This document shows, piece after piece, positions 16,502 to 26,585 of a DNA stretch of 64,000 nucleotides. The first letter of the stretch is position 1, and every line of letters starts with the position of its first letter. Made by a program: the position numbers and the translations under genes. A model generated the notes under the pieces. That model worked only from the letters and a program-made list of their open reading frames with translations, did not search any database and was not told the origin of the DNA. Source of the DNA: Lachnospiraceae bacterium (lineage in GTDB: Bacteria > Bacillota > Clostridia > Lachnospirales > Lachnospiraceae); NCBI GenBank assembly GCA_021770755.1, contig JAETQI010000004.1, positions 81,852 through 145,851 on the forward strand, read 5' to 3'.

Positions 16502-19500
16502 ATGAGTTTAAGGTTTTACGTCGGCGCGTCGGGCTCCGGCAAGAGCTATCAGCTATATGATCACATCATCAACGAATCGAAAGAAAATCCCCATGTCAAT
16601 TATCTGATCGTCGTGCCGGATCAGTTTACGATGCAGACACAGCTTGAGATGGTCCGCAGGCATCCAAATAAAGGGATCATGAACATCGATGTTCTCAGCT
16701 TTGGCAGACTGTCACACCGTATCTTTGAGGAGGTGGGCGGCAACGACAAGCCGGTGCTCGACGATACCGGAAAAAGCCTGGTGCTGCGGCGCGTTGCGGC
16801 AAGTGTCGAGGATTCGCTTGGCGTCATGAGGCGCAATATCAGAAAGCCCGGCTATATCAGCGAGGTAAAGTCGGCGCTGTCCGAGTTTATGCAGTATGGC
16901 CTTGGCACGAAGGATGTGGAAAAGCTGTGCGCATATGCATCCGGGAGGAATGCGCTTGCCTATAAATTAAAGGATCTGCATTTGCTGTATCAGGGTTTTC
17001 TGGACTATATCAGCGAGCGCTACATCACGACGGAGGAGACGCTCGATCTGCTCGGGAAAGTGCTGTCCCGGTCGCGCATCGTGCGGGACAGTGTGATCGC
17101 ATTTGACGGGTTTACGGGCTTTACGCCGATCCAGTACAATGTTATACAGGAGCTTATGCTGCAGGCGCGGGAGGTGATCGTGACTGTGACGATGGACGTG
17201 CGGGAGGACATCTATGTGCAGGACGGGGAGCAGAAGCTGTTTCACTTAAGCAAGAAGACGATCCATGATCTGGAAAGACGCTGCAGGGAGGCGGGGGTAA
17301 AACGGGAACAGGATGTGATCATAGCGGACGAAGTGGTCTGCCGTTATCAAAATAATGCCGGCCTGTCGCATCTTGAGCGGGAACTTTTCCGCTATCCGTA
17401 TCAGGTGTACCAGGGGAAGCAGGAGAGCATCCGCATCTTTGAGGCGTCCAATCCGAAGGAGGAGCTGCGGCAGGTCTGTCTTGCGATCCGGAGGCTCGTG
17501 CGCGAGAAAGGTTACTGTTACCGGGACATTGCGGTGGTGACGGGCGATCTGGAGCGGTATGGTTTTCTGGCGCGCGAAATGTTCTGTCGATTTGAGATCC
17601 CTTTTTATGTAGATCAGACAAACAAGCTGGTCTTAAACCCGTTTATCGAGTTTATCAGGAGTGCGCTGCTGGTGGTGATACAGGAGTACTCGTATGAGGC
17701 GGTGTTCCATTTCCTGCGCTGCGGCATGGCGGGTGTGACGCCGGACGAGACGGACAGATTGGAAAATTATTGTCTGGCGACAGGGATCCGCGGCAGGAAG
17801 GCGTGGAACAGCAAATTTACCAGACGCCTGAAAAGGCAGGAGGAGGAGGCAGCGGAGCTTGCCGAGCTGAATGCGGTCCGCGAGAAGGTCACCGCGATGC
17901 TCGAACCCCTCATGAGGCGAAAGGAGGAGAAAAAATCGACCGGCAGGGAGCTGGTGTGCGCGCTGTATGAATTTATTGTCAATGCAGCCATCGAGGAAAA
18001 GCTGGCGGCGTATGAGCAGTATTTTACGGAGCAGGGCGATCTGGTGCGGGCGAAGGAGTATGCGCAGATCTACAGGCTTGTCATGGATCTGCTTGATCAG
18101 ATCTGCGGCTTGCTGGGTGAGGAGGAACTGGAGATCAGGGAGTTTGCGGATATTCTCGATGCGGGCTTTGCCGAGATCAAAGTCGGAACGATCCCTCAGA
18201 ATGTGGATAAAGTGGTGATCGGTGACATTGAGAGGACGCGTCTGTGCGAGATCAGGGCACTGTTTTTCATCGGAGTGAATGACGGCATCATACCCAGAAG
18301 CGGCGGCACAGGCGGCATCATCTCCGATATTGACAGGGAATTTCTGCAGGAGTCGGAGTATGAGCTTGCACCGACGCCGCGGCAGCAGATGTATATCCAG
18401 CGGCTCTATCTGTATCTGATGATGACGAAGCCGACAGAGCGGTTGTATTTATCCTATGCAAAAGTGGACAATGAGGGGAAGAGTATCCGGCCGGCGTATC
18501 TGGTCAACACTGTCACCAGACTGTTTCCGGACATTGAGATCAGCCAGCCGCAGCTACGGCCCATGGAGGAGCAGATCGAGTCGCCGGAAGATACACTTGC
18601 CTATCTAGTCACACTGCTGCGGCGGTATGCAGCCGACGAGATCGGGGATGACAGACGGCTCTTTATCACACTTTATGACACTTATGTCAGAAATGAGCGC
18701 TACGCCCCAATCGTGGAGCAGATGAAAAAGGCGGCCTTTTCATACCTCTCCAATGCGGACCGGAACAGGCTGCCAAGGGAGCTTGCGCGTCTGTTATACG
18801 GACAGATCCTTAAAAACAGCATCAGCCGGCTGGAAAAGTTTGCCTCCTGCGCTTACGCGCATTTTCTGAAATACGGGCTGAGCCTGGAGGAGCGCGGCAA
18901 GTACAGCTTTGAGAGTGTGGACATGGGAAATGTGTTCCACGCTGTGCTGGAGAGCTTTTCTGACAAGATCGCAGGGGAAGGCTATACGTGGTTTGATTTT
19001 CCAGCGGAAGTGGGTGAGCGGATCGTCGGGGAATGTCTGGAGGATTATGCAGTGACTTATGGCGAGACGATCCTGTACAGCAGCAAGCGCAATGAATACA
19101 TGATCACGCGGATGCGCCGGATCTTAAACCGGACGGTGCAGACGCTGCAGTACCAGCTCCAGAAAGGCGCGTTCACACCGGAGAGTTTTGAGCTGTCGTT
19201 TCAGATGACTTCGGACTTGGATGCGGTGAATATCGCGCTCTCCAGGGAGGAGCGCATGCAGTTGACCGGGCGCATCGACCGCGTGGACACCTGCCGGAAG
19301 GATGACAAACTGTATGTCAAGATTATCGACTACAAGTCCGGGAACCGGAAATTTGACCTGGCAGCTTTATATTACGGTCTTCAGTTGCAGCTTGTCGTCT
19401 ATATGAACGCGGCGGTGGAAGTGCTGGAAAAGAAGGATCAGAAAAAGAAGGGTGACACGCGTGTCATTCCCGCGGCGATGCTCTACTATCATGTCAGCGA

Positions 19501-19996
19501 CCCGATGACAGAGACAGATAAAGGACAGCCGGACATATCCGAGATCAACGAAGCGATCCTGGATGAGCTAAAGATGACAGGGATGGTCAGCGACGACGAG
19601 GAAGTGATCAGACTGCTCGACAAAGATTTTGAGACGAAGTCTTGCGTGATCCCTGTGGCGAAAAAAAAGGACGGGAGCTTTACGCAGGCATCGTCCGTGC
19701 TGTCGGACAAAGATTTCAGGACCATCTCCGACTATGTCAATCATAAGATCAGGGAGCTTGGCGTATCGATCCTGGACGGTGATATCGGTTTGAACCCATA
19801 TGAACAGAAGGGCGGGGAGGCGTGTACATACTGCGATTACAAGAGCGTATGCGGCTTTGACAAGAAGCTGGGCGCCGGTCTGGTGCGCCATCTCGAAGAG
19901 CTGGATCAGGAGGCTGCGATGGCATGTATCCGCAGAAGTCTTGGCATGGAAGCATGTACGGATGAGAATGAAGAGCAGGAAGGGGGCAGTTTGTGA
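16502..19996 (+). CDS. addB: ATP-dependent helicase/deoxyribonuclease subunit B
   Basis: 1164 residues. N-terminal P-loop 'GASGSGKS' and a C-terminal RecB-type nuclease with 'KIIDYKSGNRKFDL'. The four iron-sulphur cysteines typical of AddB are visible: one in 'FASCAYAHFLKYGL' and three in 'ACTYCDYKSVCGF'. GGAGG precedes ATG 16502. With AddA it repairs double-strand breaks by resecting ends to Chi-like sites and loading RecA; it also degrades linear phage DNA. The stop overlaps the addA start. Confidence 0.97.
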   Translation: MSLRFYVGASGSGKSYQLYDHIINESKENPHVNYLIVVPDQFTMQTQLEMVRRHPNKGIMNIDVLSFGRLSHRIFEEVGGNDKPVLDDTGKSLVLRRVAASVEDSLGVMRRNIRKPGYISEVKSALSEFMQYGLGTKDVEKLCAYASGRNALAYKLKDLHLLYQGFLDYISERYITTEETLDLLGKVLSRSRIVRDSVIAFDGFTGFTPIQYNVIQELMLQAREVIVTVTMDVREDIYVQDGEQKLFHLSKKTIHDLERRCREAGVKREQDVIIADEVVCRYQNNAGLSHLERELFRYPYQVYQGKQESIRIFEASNPKEELRQVCLAIRRLVREKGYCYRDIAVVTGDLERYGFLAREMFCRFEIPFYVDQTNKLVLNPFIEFIRSALLVVIQEYSYEAVFHFLRCGMAGVTPDETDRLENYCLATGIRGRKAWNSKFTRRLKRQEEEAAELAELNAVREKVTAMLEPLMRRKEEKKSTGRELVCALYEFIVNAAIEEKLAAYEQYFTEQGDLVRAKEYAQIYRLVMDLLDQICGLLGEEELEIREFADILDAGFAEIKVGTIPQNVDKVVIGDIERTRLCEIRALFFIGVNDGIIPRSGGTGGIISDIDREFLQESEYELAPTPRQQMYIQRLYLYLMMTKPTERLYLSYAKVDNEGKSIRPAYLVNTVTRLFPDIEISQPQLRPMEEQIESPEDTLAYLVTLLRRYAADEIGDDRRLFITLYDTYVRNERYAPIVEQMKKAAFSYLSNADRNRLPRELARLLYGQILKNSISRLEKFASCAYAHFLKYGLSLEERGKYSFESVDMGNVFHAVLESFSDKIAGEGYTWFDFPAEVGERIVGECLEDYAVTYGETILYSSKRNEYMITRMRRILNRTVQTLQYQLQKGAFTPESFELSFQMTSDLDAVNIALSREERMQLTGRIDRVDTCRKDDKLYVKIIDYKSGNRKFDLAALYYGLQLQLVVYMNAAVEVLEKKDQKKKGDTRVIPAAMLYYHVSDPMTETDKGQPDISEINEAILDELKMTGMVSDDEEVIRLLDKDFETKSCVIPVAKKKDGSFTQASSVLSDKDFRTISDYVNHKIRELGVSILDGDIGLNPYEQKGGEACTYCDYKSVCGFDKKLGAGLVRHLEELDQEAAMACIRRSLGMEACTDENEEQEGGSL

Positions 19997-22900
19997 TGGC
20001 GATGCATTTTACACCGGACCAGCAGCGTGTCATTGACACCAGAAATTCAAATATCCTCGTATCGGCGGCGGCTGGGAGCGGCAAGACGGCCGTCCTGGTG
20101 GAGCGCATCATTCAGATGATCACGGATGAAGAGCGCGGGATCAAGCCTGTCGATATCGACCGGCTCCTGATCGTGACATTTACCTCCGCGGCGGCAGCGC
20201 AGATGCGGGAGCGTATCAGCAGGGCGGTATCCCAGAAACTGGAGGAAAATCCGGAGAGCGAGCATTTGCAGAGACAGGCGTCCCTGATCCACAATGCGCA
20301 GATCACCACGATCGATTCTTTCTGCCTGTTTGTGATCCGCAATAATTTTAATGAGATCGGTCTTGACCCGGCGTTTCGCGTGGCGGATGAGAGCGAGGTC
20401 AAGATGCTGGAGGCAGATGTGATGGGCAGGCTTTTGGAGCAGGCACACACAGAGCCGACAGAGCGCTTTCTGCATTTCATCGAGAGTTACAGTACAGGGA
20501 CGAATGAGAAAAAGATCGAGGAGGCGATCCTGCGGCTGTATCATTTTTCCATGAGCTATCCGTTTCCGGAGGAGTGGCTTGCGGAGAGGCTGGAGGATTA
20601 CAGGATCAGTGATGTCAGCGAGCTTCCTGATAAAAAGTGGTTCCAGTGCGCGCTCGCCTATATCCGCACGATCCTGCAGGAGTGCAGGGACAGACTGGAT
20701 CAGGCGCTGGCGATCGCACACGGTGCGGGCGGGCCGGCACAGTACGCGGAAAATCTCACAGCGGATATCGGGTTGATCGAGAGACTGCTGTGCGTGTCGG
20801 GCTATGACGAATTATATGATCTCTTTACATACTCCTCCTTTGGCAGACTCCCGGCAAAGAAGATGGAAGGAGTCGACCCGGTTCTAAAGGATATGGTGAA
20901 GGCGATACGCGACGATGTAAAGAAAAATGTCGCCGATCTCAAAAAATTCCTGTTTCAGATATCGGTGGAGGATACCCTGAACGATATGGCAGCCTGTCAG
21001 GAGGCTGTCGAGGAGCTTGTGTCGCTCACACTCACGTTCAAGCAGATGCTCGACCAGTCCAAACGGGATAAAAACGTGATCGATTTCTCGGACATGGAGC
21101 ACTTAGCGCTGCAGATCCTGTTAAAAAAAGATGCGGACGGACAGGTGGTGCCGTCAAGCACAGCACTGGAGCTGCAGGACTATTTCGAGGAGATCATGAT
21201 CGACGAGTATCAGGATTCCAATGAGGTGCAGGAGCTGCTGTTAAAGTGCATATCCGGTGAGGGCAAGGGGCGGTTCAACCGTTTTATGGTGGGCGATGTC
21301 AAGCAGAGTATCTACAAATTCCGCCTGGCGAGGCCGGAGATCTTTATGGAAAAATATGACACATATGTCATCAATGATGATGCAGCCAGGAATGTCAGGA
21401 TCGATCTGAGCATGAATTTCAGGAGCCGCCGGGAAGTGACGGACTCGACAAATTTCCTGTGCAGTCAGTTGATGACGGCAAAGGTCGGCAATGTCGAGTA
21501 CGACGACAGGGCGGCGCTGTACGTGGGGGCTTCTTACCCGGAGCCGGAGCAGAACGGTGAAAACGATATCTACCGCACGGAGCTGATGATCGCGACGCCG
21601 GATTCCCTTCTGATGCAGGAGGACGATGAGACAGACAATGGCGGGACACAAAAGTACTCCGAGAAGGAGATCGAGGCGGTGATGGCAGCGGAGCGCATCC
21701 GTCAGCTTGTCGGGCATTTTCCGGTCACGGATGCGGCGACAGGAGAGACGAGAGCGGCAAAATATTCGGACATCGTCCTCCTTTTCAGGGCGACGGCAGG
21801 CTGGGATGAGGATTTCAGACGGATCCTGTCCGAGCGGGGGATCCCGGTGCATGTCACCAGCAGGGCAGGGTATTTTGAGACGCTCGAGATCCAGGGGATC
21901 GTCAATTTTCTGCGCGTGCTCGACAATCCGCTGCAGGACGTTGCGCTCTTTGGCGTGCTAAAGCTGCCGTATTTTGACTTTTCGGAGGCAGAGATCACCT
22001 ATATCCGGTGCTTTGTGCGGGATCTGCTCGAGAGACAGGCACAAGAGGAAGATAGAAAGTCTGCAAAGAGACTATTTTTATATGAACAGATCGGACTGTA
22101 TTATAAGGTGCTGTACTGTCCGGAAGCGTATGAGAAATCTGACGGCGCTTGTACACTGAATCCGGCTGACAGAGAACTGGCAGAGGAAAATGCCGTAAGC
22201 CGTGCTAAGCTGGAACGATTTCTCTCGATGATCACCAAATACCGTCAGAAGGTCGCGTACACTCCGATCAAGGAGCTTCTGCAGCAGTTGATCACGGACA
22301 CTGCCTACGATGCCTATGTGGGTTCCATGCCGGGAGGCGACCAGCGGATCGCCAATATCGGGCTGCTGCTCGAGAAGGCAGGCGCCTTTCAGAATACCAG
22401 TTTTTACGGGTTGTTTCATTTTATACGCTATCTCGAGACCATACAGGAGCAGGAGGTCGACTTTGGGGAGGCGAACATCCTGGACGAGAGTGCGGACGTT
22501 GTGCGCATCATGACGATCCACAAGAGCAAGGGACTGGAATTTCCGATCTGTTTCGTCTGCGGCCTGTCCAAGCAGTTCAACCAGATGGATATGAGACAGA
22601 GTATCCTGATGGACGTGGAGCTTGGCATCGGTGTGGATTACATCGATCCGGAGCTTCGGCTGAAACGCAGGACCATGCGCAAAAATGTGGTGGCGCAGCG
22701 CATGAAGGAGGATACGCGCGGCGAGGATCTGCGCGTGCTCTATGTGGCGCTCACGCGGGCGAAGGAAAAGCTGATCCTGACCGGTTTTGTCAGCGATCTG
22801 GACCGGAAGATCGCAGACGATCTGTACCTGACGATGGAGTCCGCAGAGAAGCTGCCGTATTCCGTGCTGATGGGTGCCGCTTCCTATATGGATATGATCC

Positions 22901-23919
22901 TGGCGGCGCTGATCCGGCATGACTGTATGCAGGCGCTGCTGGAGGAGAGGGGATATGAGTATATCAGGCATCCATTGCCTTACAGGGATGTCCCGTTCGA
23001 AATACGATTGTATCGGGAGGCAGAGCATCGGGCGGAGAAGCTCAAATGGCAGGTGAAGGGGCAGGGCAGGGCGATCGCGCTGGAGCGAGAGCTTGCGGAA
23101 ATGGCAGGCGCAGAGGAGAGCGCTTTCAGGCAGGCGCTTCATTTTGTCTATCCACACAAGGATCTGGAAGGGCTTACCGTCAAGACGACTGTGTCCGAGC
23201 TGAAAAAGGCATCCTACGAGGAGGCATTTGCAGAGTCCGTGGAACTGGTTGCGATGCCGCGGGAGCACTATATTCCCGGCTTTGCTACCGGGATGATCCC
23301 GGAAATGACAGAAGTGTCAGAGGATGCAGGGCATCCAGCGGGGGCGCAGTCAGGGATCCAGTACGGTACAGCCGTTCACAAGATCATGGAGATGCTCTCT
23401 TTTTCCGAGAAGCTCCGCGTCGAAAATGCGGGCGCTGCAGCGGGTGCAGATGAAGGCAATACCAGAAAGCGCCTTTATGCGGTACTAAAAAGCGAGCAGG
23501 AACAATGGATCGGCGAGGGAAGAGCCACAAAAGAGGAGCTTGCCTGTGTCAGCATGAACAGACTGACCTGCTTTTTCCAGTCACGCCTGTCACAGCGAAT
23601 GATCGCCGCAAACCTGAGAAATGAACTCTTTAAGGAGCAGCCTTTTGTGCTTGGGATCAGTGCTGACAAGTTAAAACCATGTTTTCCACCGACGGAGACC
23701 GTGTTGATCCAGGGCGTCATCGATGTGTTTTTTTATGAAAATGATGAGATTGTGCTTGCAGACTACAAGACAGATAAGGTAAGCTGTAAGGAGGAACTGA
23801 TCACGCGATACCAGACACAGCTTGACTACTACCAGATGGCACTCGAACAGATCACGGGAAAAAAGGTAAAGGAGCGGTATCTGTATTCGTTTTATCTGCA
23901 GGAGGAGATTGATGTTTGA
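19996..23919 (+). CDS. addA: ATP-dependent helicase/nuclease subunit A
   Basis: About 1307 residues, UvrD-like SF1A helicase fused to a RecB-family nuclease. Walker A 'SAAAGSGKTAVL', motif II 'MIDEYQDSNEVQ', motif III 'GDVKQSIYKFR', motif VI 'LYVALTRAKEKLIL', and nuclease core 'VLADYKTDKV' near the C terminus. ATG 19996 overlaps the addB stop (TGATG), with AGGGGG upstream; two further in-frame starts lie within six bases. Functions as a heterodimer with AddB. Confidence 0.97.
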   Translation: MAMHFTPDQQRVIDTRNSNILVSAAAGSGKTAVLVERIIQMITDEERGIKPVDIDRLLIVTFTSAAAAQMRERISRAVSQKLEENPESEHLQRQASLIHNAQITTIDSFCLFVIRNNFNEIGLDPAFRVADESEVKMLEADVMGRLLEQAHTEPTERFLHFIESYSTGTNEKKIEEAILRLYHFSMSYPFPEEWLAERLEDYRISDVSELPDKKWFQCALAYIRTILQECRDRLDQALAIAHGAGGPAQYAENLTADIGLIERLLCVSGYDELYDLFTYSSFGRLPAKKMEGVDPVLKDMVKAIRDDVKKNVADLKKFLFQISVEDTLNDMAACQEAVEELVSLTLTFKQMLDQSKRDKNVIDFSDMEHLALQILLKKDADGQVVPSSTALELQDYFEEIMIDEYQDSNEVQELLLKCISGEGKGRFNRFMVGDVKQSIYKFRLARPEIFMEKYDTYVINDDAARNVRIDLSMNFRSRREVTDSTNFLCSQLMTAKVGNVEYDDRAALYVGASYPEPEQNGENDIYRTELMIATPDSLLMQEDDETDNGGTQKYSEKEIEAVMAAERIRQLVGHFPVTDAATGETRAAKYSDIVLLFRATAGWDEDFRRILSERGIPVHVTSRAGYFETLEIQGIVNFLRVLDNPLQDVALFGVLKLPYFDFSEAEITYIRCFVRDLLERQAQEEDRKSAKRLFLYEQIGLYYKVLYCPEAYEKSDGACTLNPADRELAEENAVSRAKLERFLSMITKYRQKVAYTPIKELLQQLITDTAYDAYVGSMPGGDQRIANIGLLLEKAGAFQNTSFYGLFHFIRYLETIQEQEVDFGEANILDESADVVRIMTIHKSKGLEFPICFVCGLSKQFNQMDMRQSILMDVELGIGVDYIDPELRLKRRTMRKNVVAQRMKEDTRGEDLRVLYVALTRAKEKLILTGFVSDLDRKIADDLYLTMESAEKLPYSVLMGAASYMDMILAALIRHDCMQALLEERGYEYIRHPLPYRDVPFEIRLYREAEHRAEKLKWQVKGQGRAIALERELAEMAGAEESAFRQALHFVYPHKDLEGLTVKTTVSELKKASYEEAFAESVELVAMPREHYIPGFATGMIPEMTEVSEDAGHPAGAQSGIQYGTAVHKIMEMLSFSEKLRVENAGAAAGADEGNTRKRLYAVLKSEQEQWIGEGRATKEELACVSMNRLTCFFQSRLSQRMIAANLRNELFKEQPFVLGISADKLKPCFPPTETVLIQGVIDVFFYENDEIVLADYKTDKVSCKEELITRYQTQLDYYQMALEQITGKKVKERYLYSFYLQEEIDV

Positions 23920-24577
23920 TTATATTTTATTTGACCTGGACGGCACGCTGACAGACCCAAAGCTTGGGATCACAAGCTCGGTGCAGTATGCCCTGCGGGC
24001 GCTTGGCATAGAGGAGCCCTCGCTCGATAAACTGGAGCCTTTTATCGGACCGCCGCTGGCGGACAGCTTTCAGGAATTCTATGGTCTGAATGAGGAACAG
24101 ACCGCGGCGGCGATCGCCAAGTACCGCGAGCGGTTTAACGATCAGGGAATCTATGAGAATGAGATCTATCCGGGGATCGCACCCATGCTTGCGGCGCTCA
24201 GGGCGGCCGGGAAAAAGCTCTCGATCGCGTCGAGCAAGCCCACACCGTTTGTCGAGAGGATCCTTGATCATTTTGCCATCAGAATGTATTTTGACTATAT
24301 CGTCGGCAGCAACATGGACGAAACGCGCGGCAAAAAGGAGGAAGTCGTCGAGGAGGCGCTGCGGCAGATGCTGCCCGCCGGAATGACGCCCGCGGAGAAA
24401 AGGGCGGCTGTGGCGATGGTGGGCGACCGCAGGTTTGATATCGAAGGGGCAAAGGAACACGGGATCACATCGGTCGGAGTGTCCTTTGGATATGCGCCGG
24501 AGGGAGAGCTCGAGCAGGCGGGAGCGGATCATATCGTTGGTACGGTGGAGGCGCTGGCGGAATTGCTGATGAAGTAA
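23912..24577 (+). CDS. HAD superfamily phosphatase, phosphoglycolate phosphatase-like
   Basis: 221 residues with HAD motif I 'FDLDGTLTD', motif II 'SIASSKP', a conserved Lys in 'TRGKKEEVVEEAL', and motif IV 'AMVGDRRFDIEGAKEHG'. The cap is the small helical type of the Gph/YqaB group. The start lies within the last codons of addA (8-base overlap) behind GGAGGAG, so it is in the addBA operon. Hydrolyses a small phosphorylated metabolite; clearing phosphoglycolate made during DNA-end repair would fit, but the substrate is not proven by sequence. Confidence 0.9.
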   Translation: MFDYILFDLDGTLTDPKLGITSSVQYALRALGIEEPSLDKLEPFIGPPLADSFQEFYGLNEEQTAAAIAKYRERFNDQGIYENEIYPGIAPMLAALRAAGKKLSIASSKPTPFVERILDHFAIRMYFDYIVGSNMDETRGKKEEVVEEALRQMLPAGMTPAEKRAAVAMVGDRRFDIEGAKEHGITSVGVSFGYAPEGELEQAGADHIVGTVEALAELLMK

Positions 24578-24596
24578 TCCTGACAGGGTGTCGATA

Positions 24597-25544
24597 ATGG
24601 AAGAGGGAGTGTGGATAAGTATGGAGGAGAAGGGGAGGCGGAAGCCAAAGATCACGCCAAAACGGACGACGACGCTGCAAAAGCTGGCATACATTGTCAG
24701 ACCGTTTGTGCTCTATATGCTGGTGAAGACGGCGGCGATGCTCGTGCTGGCGATCGCACTTCCGGCGCTTCCGATCGCGGGAATGACAGCGTGGGTGGAG
24801 AACAATGCGCATCAGCTCAGCGCGGTTGTAAACGGTGCGGCAAGCCTGATCGCGGTGTGTTTCCTGCTCAATGATTTTCTGATCGAGGCGAGTACGGACG
24901 GGGAGGTTGACATCGATCAAAGCGCCCTGGGACAGCTTATGCGTTTTGTAAGGACGGGATTTTATGGTAGCAGGACGACGCGCAGGGCGGCAGGGCTGGC
25001 GCTTTGCGTGCTGCTTGGCATCACCGCGTCGCTGGCGCTGAATATAGGGATCGGGGTATTGTCAGAAGTGATGTCCGGAGCCGGAAATCCGGTGCTTGAC
25101 TCCGAAAAATATAAGACGGTGGAGGCGATCCAGTACTCTGTGCCGGTCTGGCTTGGGATCGTGTTATACGGGATCGTTTCTCCGGTCGTGGAGGAGATGG
25201 TGTTTCGCGGCGTGATCTACAGCCGGATCAAGAAATTTTACAGCGTTCCCAGAGCCGTTGTGGCTTCCGCGCTTTTGTTTGGCGTATTTCACGCAAATCT
25301 GCCGCAGTTTCTGTACGGTACGGCGATGGGCGTACTCATGGCGCTCTGTTATGAGTATGCAGGCTGTTTTGCGGCGCCAGTGATGATGCATATGGCTGCC
25401 AACATCTTTATATTTCTGATGTCAGGACTGACAGCATGGACAAAGGTTCTGGCGATGCCGGCCTGCGGATTGTTATCGGCGCTGATGGCGGCGGGGATCT
25501 TGTGGTGCATGGTCAGAAACAGCAGGGAAAGGTTTCCACGATAG
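24597..25544 (+). CDS. CPBP family intramembrane metalloprotease
   Basis: About 315 residues and six to eight hydrophobic segments. The CAAX-protease/Abi motifs are present: 'VVEEMVFRGVIYSRI' (EExxxR), 'FGVFHAN' (FxxxH) and 'VMMHMAANI' (HxxxN/B). These proteases cut within the membrane; roles in bacteria include bacteriocin self-immunity and peptide processing. The start is uncertain: ATG 24597 has weak upstream purines, ATG 24621 is an alternative that gives a positively charged N terminus. It follows the HAD gene by about 20 bases. Confidence 0.9.
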   Translation: MEEGVWISMEEKGRRKPKITPKRTTTLQKLAYIVRPFVLYMLVKTAAMLVLAIALPALPIAGMTAWVENNAHQLSAVVNGAASLIAVCFLLNDFLIEASTDGEVDIDQSALGQLMRFVRTGFYGSRTTRRAAGLALCVLLGITASLALNIGIGVLSEVMSGAGNPVLDSEKYKTVEAIQYSVPVWLGIVLYGIVSPVVEEMVFRGVIYSRIKKFYSVPRAVVASALLFGVFHANLPQFLYGTAMGVLMALCYEYAGCFAAPVMMHMAANIFIFLMSGLTAWTKVLAMPACGLLSALMAAGILWCMVRNSRERFPR

Positions 25545-25580
25545 CGTTTTCAAATACATATTAGGACATATTAGGACATG

Positions 25581-25616
25581 AAAAGACCGGGCAGGGGAAG
25601 ATTCCCCTGTCCGGTC
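25581..25616 (-). terminator. Terminator of the flavin reductase gene
   Basis: GACCGGGCAGGGGAA pairs with TTCCCCTGTCCGGTC around a GAT loop; on the minus strand it ends in TTTT. The stem overlaps the stop codon of the gene it terminates. Confidence 0.9.
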
Positions 25617-26118
25617 ATCTTGCCATCAGTTCCAGGATCTCTCCGACATACATCGTGTGCATGTCGCCGTCGGCATACCACTTGGCGATCTCCGGCGACA
25701 GGAAGGAGTCCGCTGTCAGTTTCGTGGCGGAGAGCTTGTGACACAGAAGCACGAAGCTGCCCTCGTCAATGAAGGGAATGGAGAGCTTGTAGTTCCATGT
25801 CAGTCCTGCCTCCGCGACCTTGTCCGAGTCCCGTCCGGAGTGGGAGCCGCAGTAGCTGAGCGCTTCCCTGTACTCTTTGCCCATGAATGAGATCGAGAAG
25901 AAATCTCCTGCATCGATAAATTCTTTGGTGTACCTGGAATCGCGCACAAAGATAAAGACAACGTTCTTTCCCCAGAGAACGCCGATGCCGCCCCAACTGA
26001 CGGTCATGGTGTTTGCCTTCTGCCTGGAGCCGGCTGACACAAGCGCCCAGTCTTTTCCGAATGATTCAAATGGATTGAACTCCAGCGTGTCAACTGGAAT
26101 AGGTTGAAATACATGCAT
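25615..26118 (-). CDS. Flavin reductase-like domain protein
   Basis: 167 residues with the FMN-binding split-barrel pattern of the flavin reductase (RutF/DIM6-NTAB) family: 'ALVSAGSRQKANTMTVSWGGIGVLWGK', 'VFIFVRDSRYTKEFI', 'FFSISFMGKEYREALSYCG'. Such proteins bind FMN and often reduce free flavin or serve as small oxidoreductases. AAGGAG lies upstream on the minus strand. Single-gene unit; partner unknown. Confidence 0.9.
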   Translation of the reverse strand: MHVFQPIPVDTLEFNPFESFGKDWALVSAGSRQKANTMTVSWGGIGVLWGKNVVFIFVRDSRYTKEFIDAGDFFSISFMGKEYREALSYCGSHSGRDSDKVAEAGLTWNYKLSIPFIDEGSFVLLCHKLSATKLTADSFLSPEIAKWYADGDMHTMYVGEILELMAR

Positions 26119-26342
26119 ATCAATCGCTCCTTACAAAAATGATTCTGAGATCGTCTGATGATCGGATATTATTAGTATACTATCCAACGCGCAAAATGAC
26201 AACAAATCTTGTGAAAGATTTCACAAAAAATGCGCGAGACGGTTACAGTTCACTTGTCCATCAATATAGTGAAAAGCGTGCACCAAAACGCACAGGTTAG
26301 TCCACTATAACAAAACTTTTTGGAAAAAATCGCAAGAAGGAC

Positions 26343-26371
26343 TTTACAAAACGGAAAAAATTTCATATAAT
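26343..26371 (+). promoter_or_regulatory. Promoter of the gltB transcript
   Basis: -35 TTTACA (26343-26348) and -10 TATAAT (26366-26371) with a 17-base spacer. The bases 26119-26340 upstream hold no gene; I see only A+T-rich DNA there. Confidence 0.85.
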
Positions 26372-26401
26372 GTGAAAAGCACAGGAGAATATTGAATTTT
26401 A

Positions 26402-26446
26402 GAGCAACCAAAGGCGGTTAACAACTGTTTTTTTGGTTGCTTTTTT
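26402..26446 (+). terminator. Leader terminator (possible attenuator) upstream of gltB
   Basis: AGCAACCAAA pairs with TTTGGTTGCT across a 20-base loop and is followed by TTTTTT. It lies about 30 bases after the promoter and 170 bases before gltB, so transcription must read through it. The loop contains GGCGGTTAACAACTG, which could form an alternative fold. Candidate target of nitrogen-responsive antitermination. Confidence 0.75.
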
Positions 26447-26453
26447 ATGCGTA

Positions 26454-26585
26454 GACCCGTGCAGGGAAAATATGCCGCTGGTGCGGCGCACGGGTCGCGC
26501 GCGAGTAGAGGAGAAGGGCATTCCCCTACTCGATTGTCAGACACACGGGCACCCGGAGGAAGATTGTCAACGGGCGCTCCCAGAC
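26454..26585 (+). repeat. Structured repeat element, copy A (gltB leader)
   Basis: Hairpin 1: GACCCGTGC (26454-26462) with GCACGGGTC (26488-26496), enclosing GCCGC/GCGGC. Hairpin 2: CGAGTAG (26502-26508) with CTACTCG (26526-26532). A third stretch (about 26544-26581) resembles hairpin 1 of copy B at 45033. Copy B has the same order, the same CGAGTAGAGGA / CTCGATT words and different but still paired arms. It lies between the leader terminator and the gltB ribosome site. Confidence 0.6.

Noticed and set aside
22078..23268. Leftward open frame of 396 codons inside addA
   Set aside because: addA is complete with all helicase and nuclease motifs on the other strand; the frame has no ribosome site and no recognisable domain.
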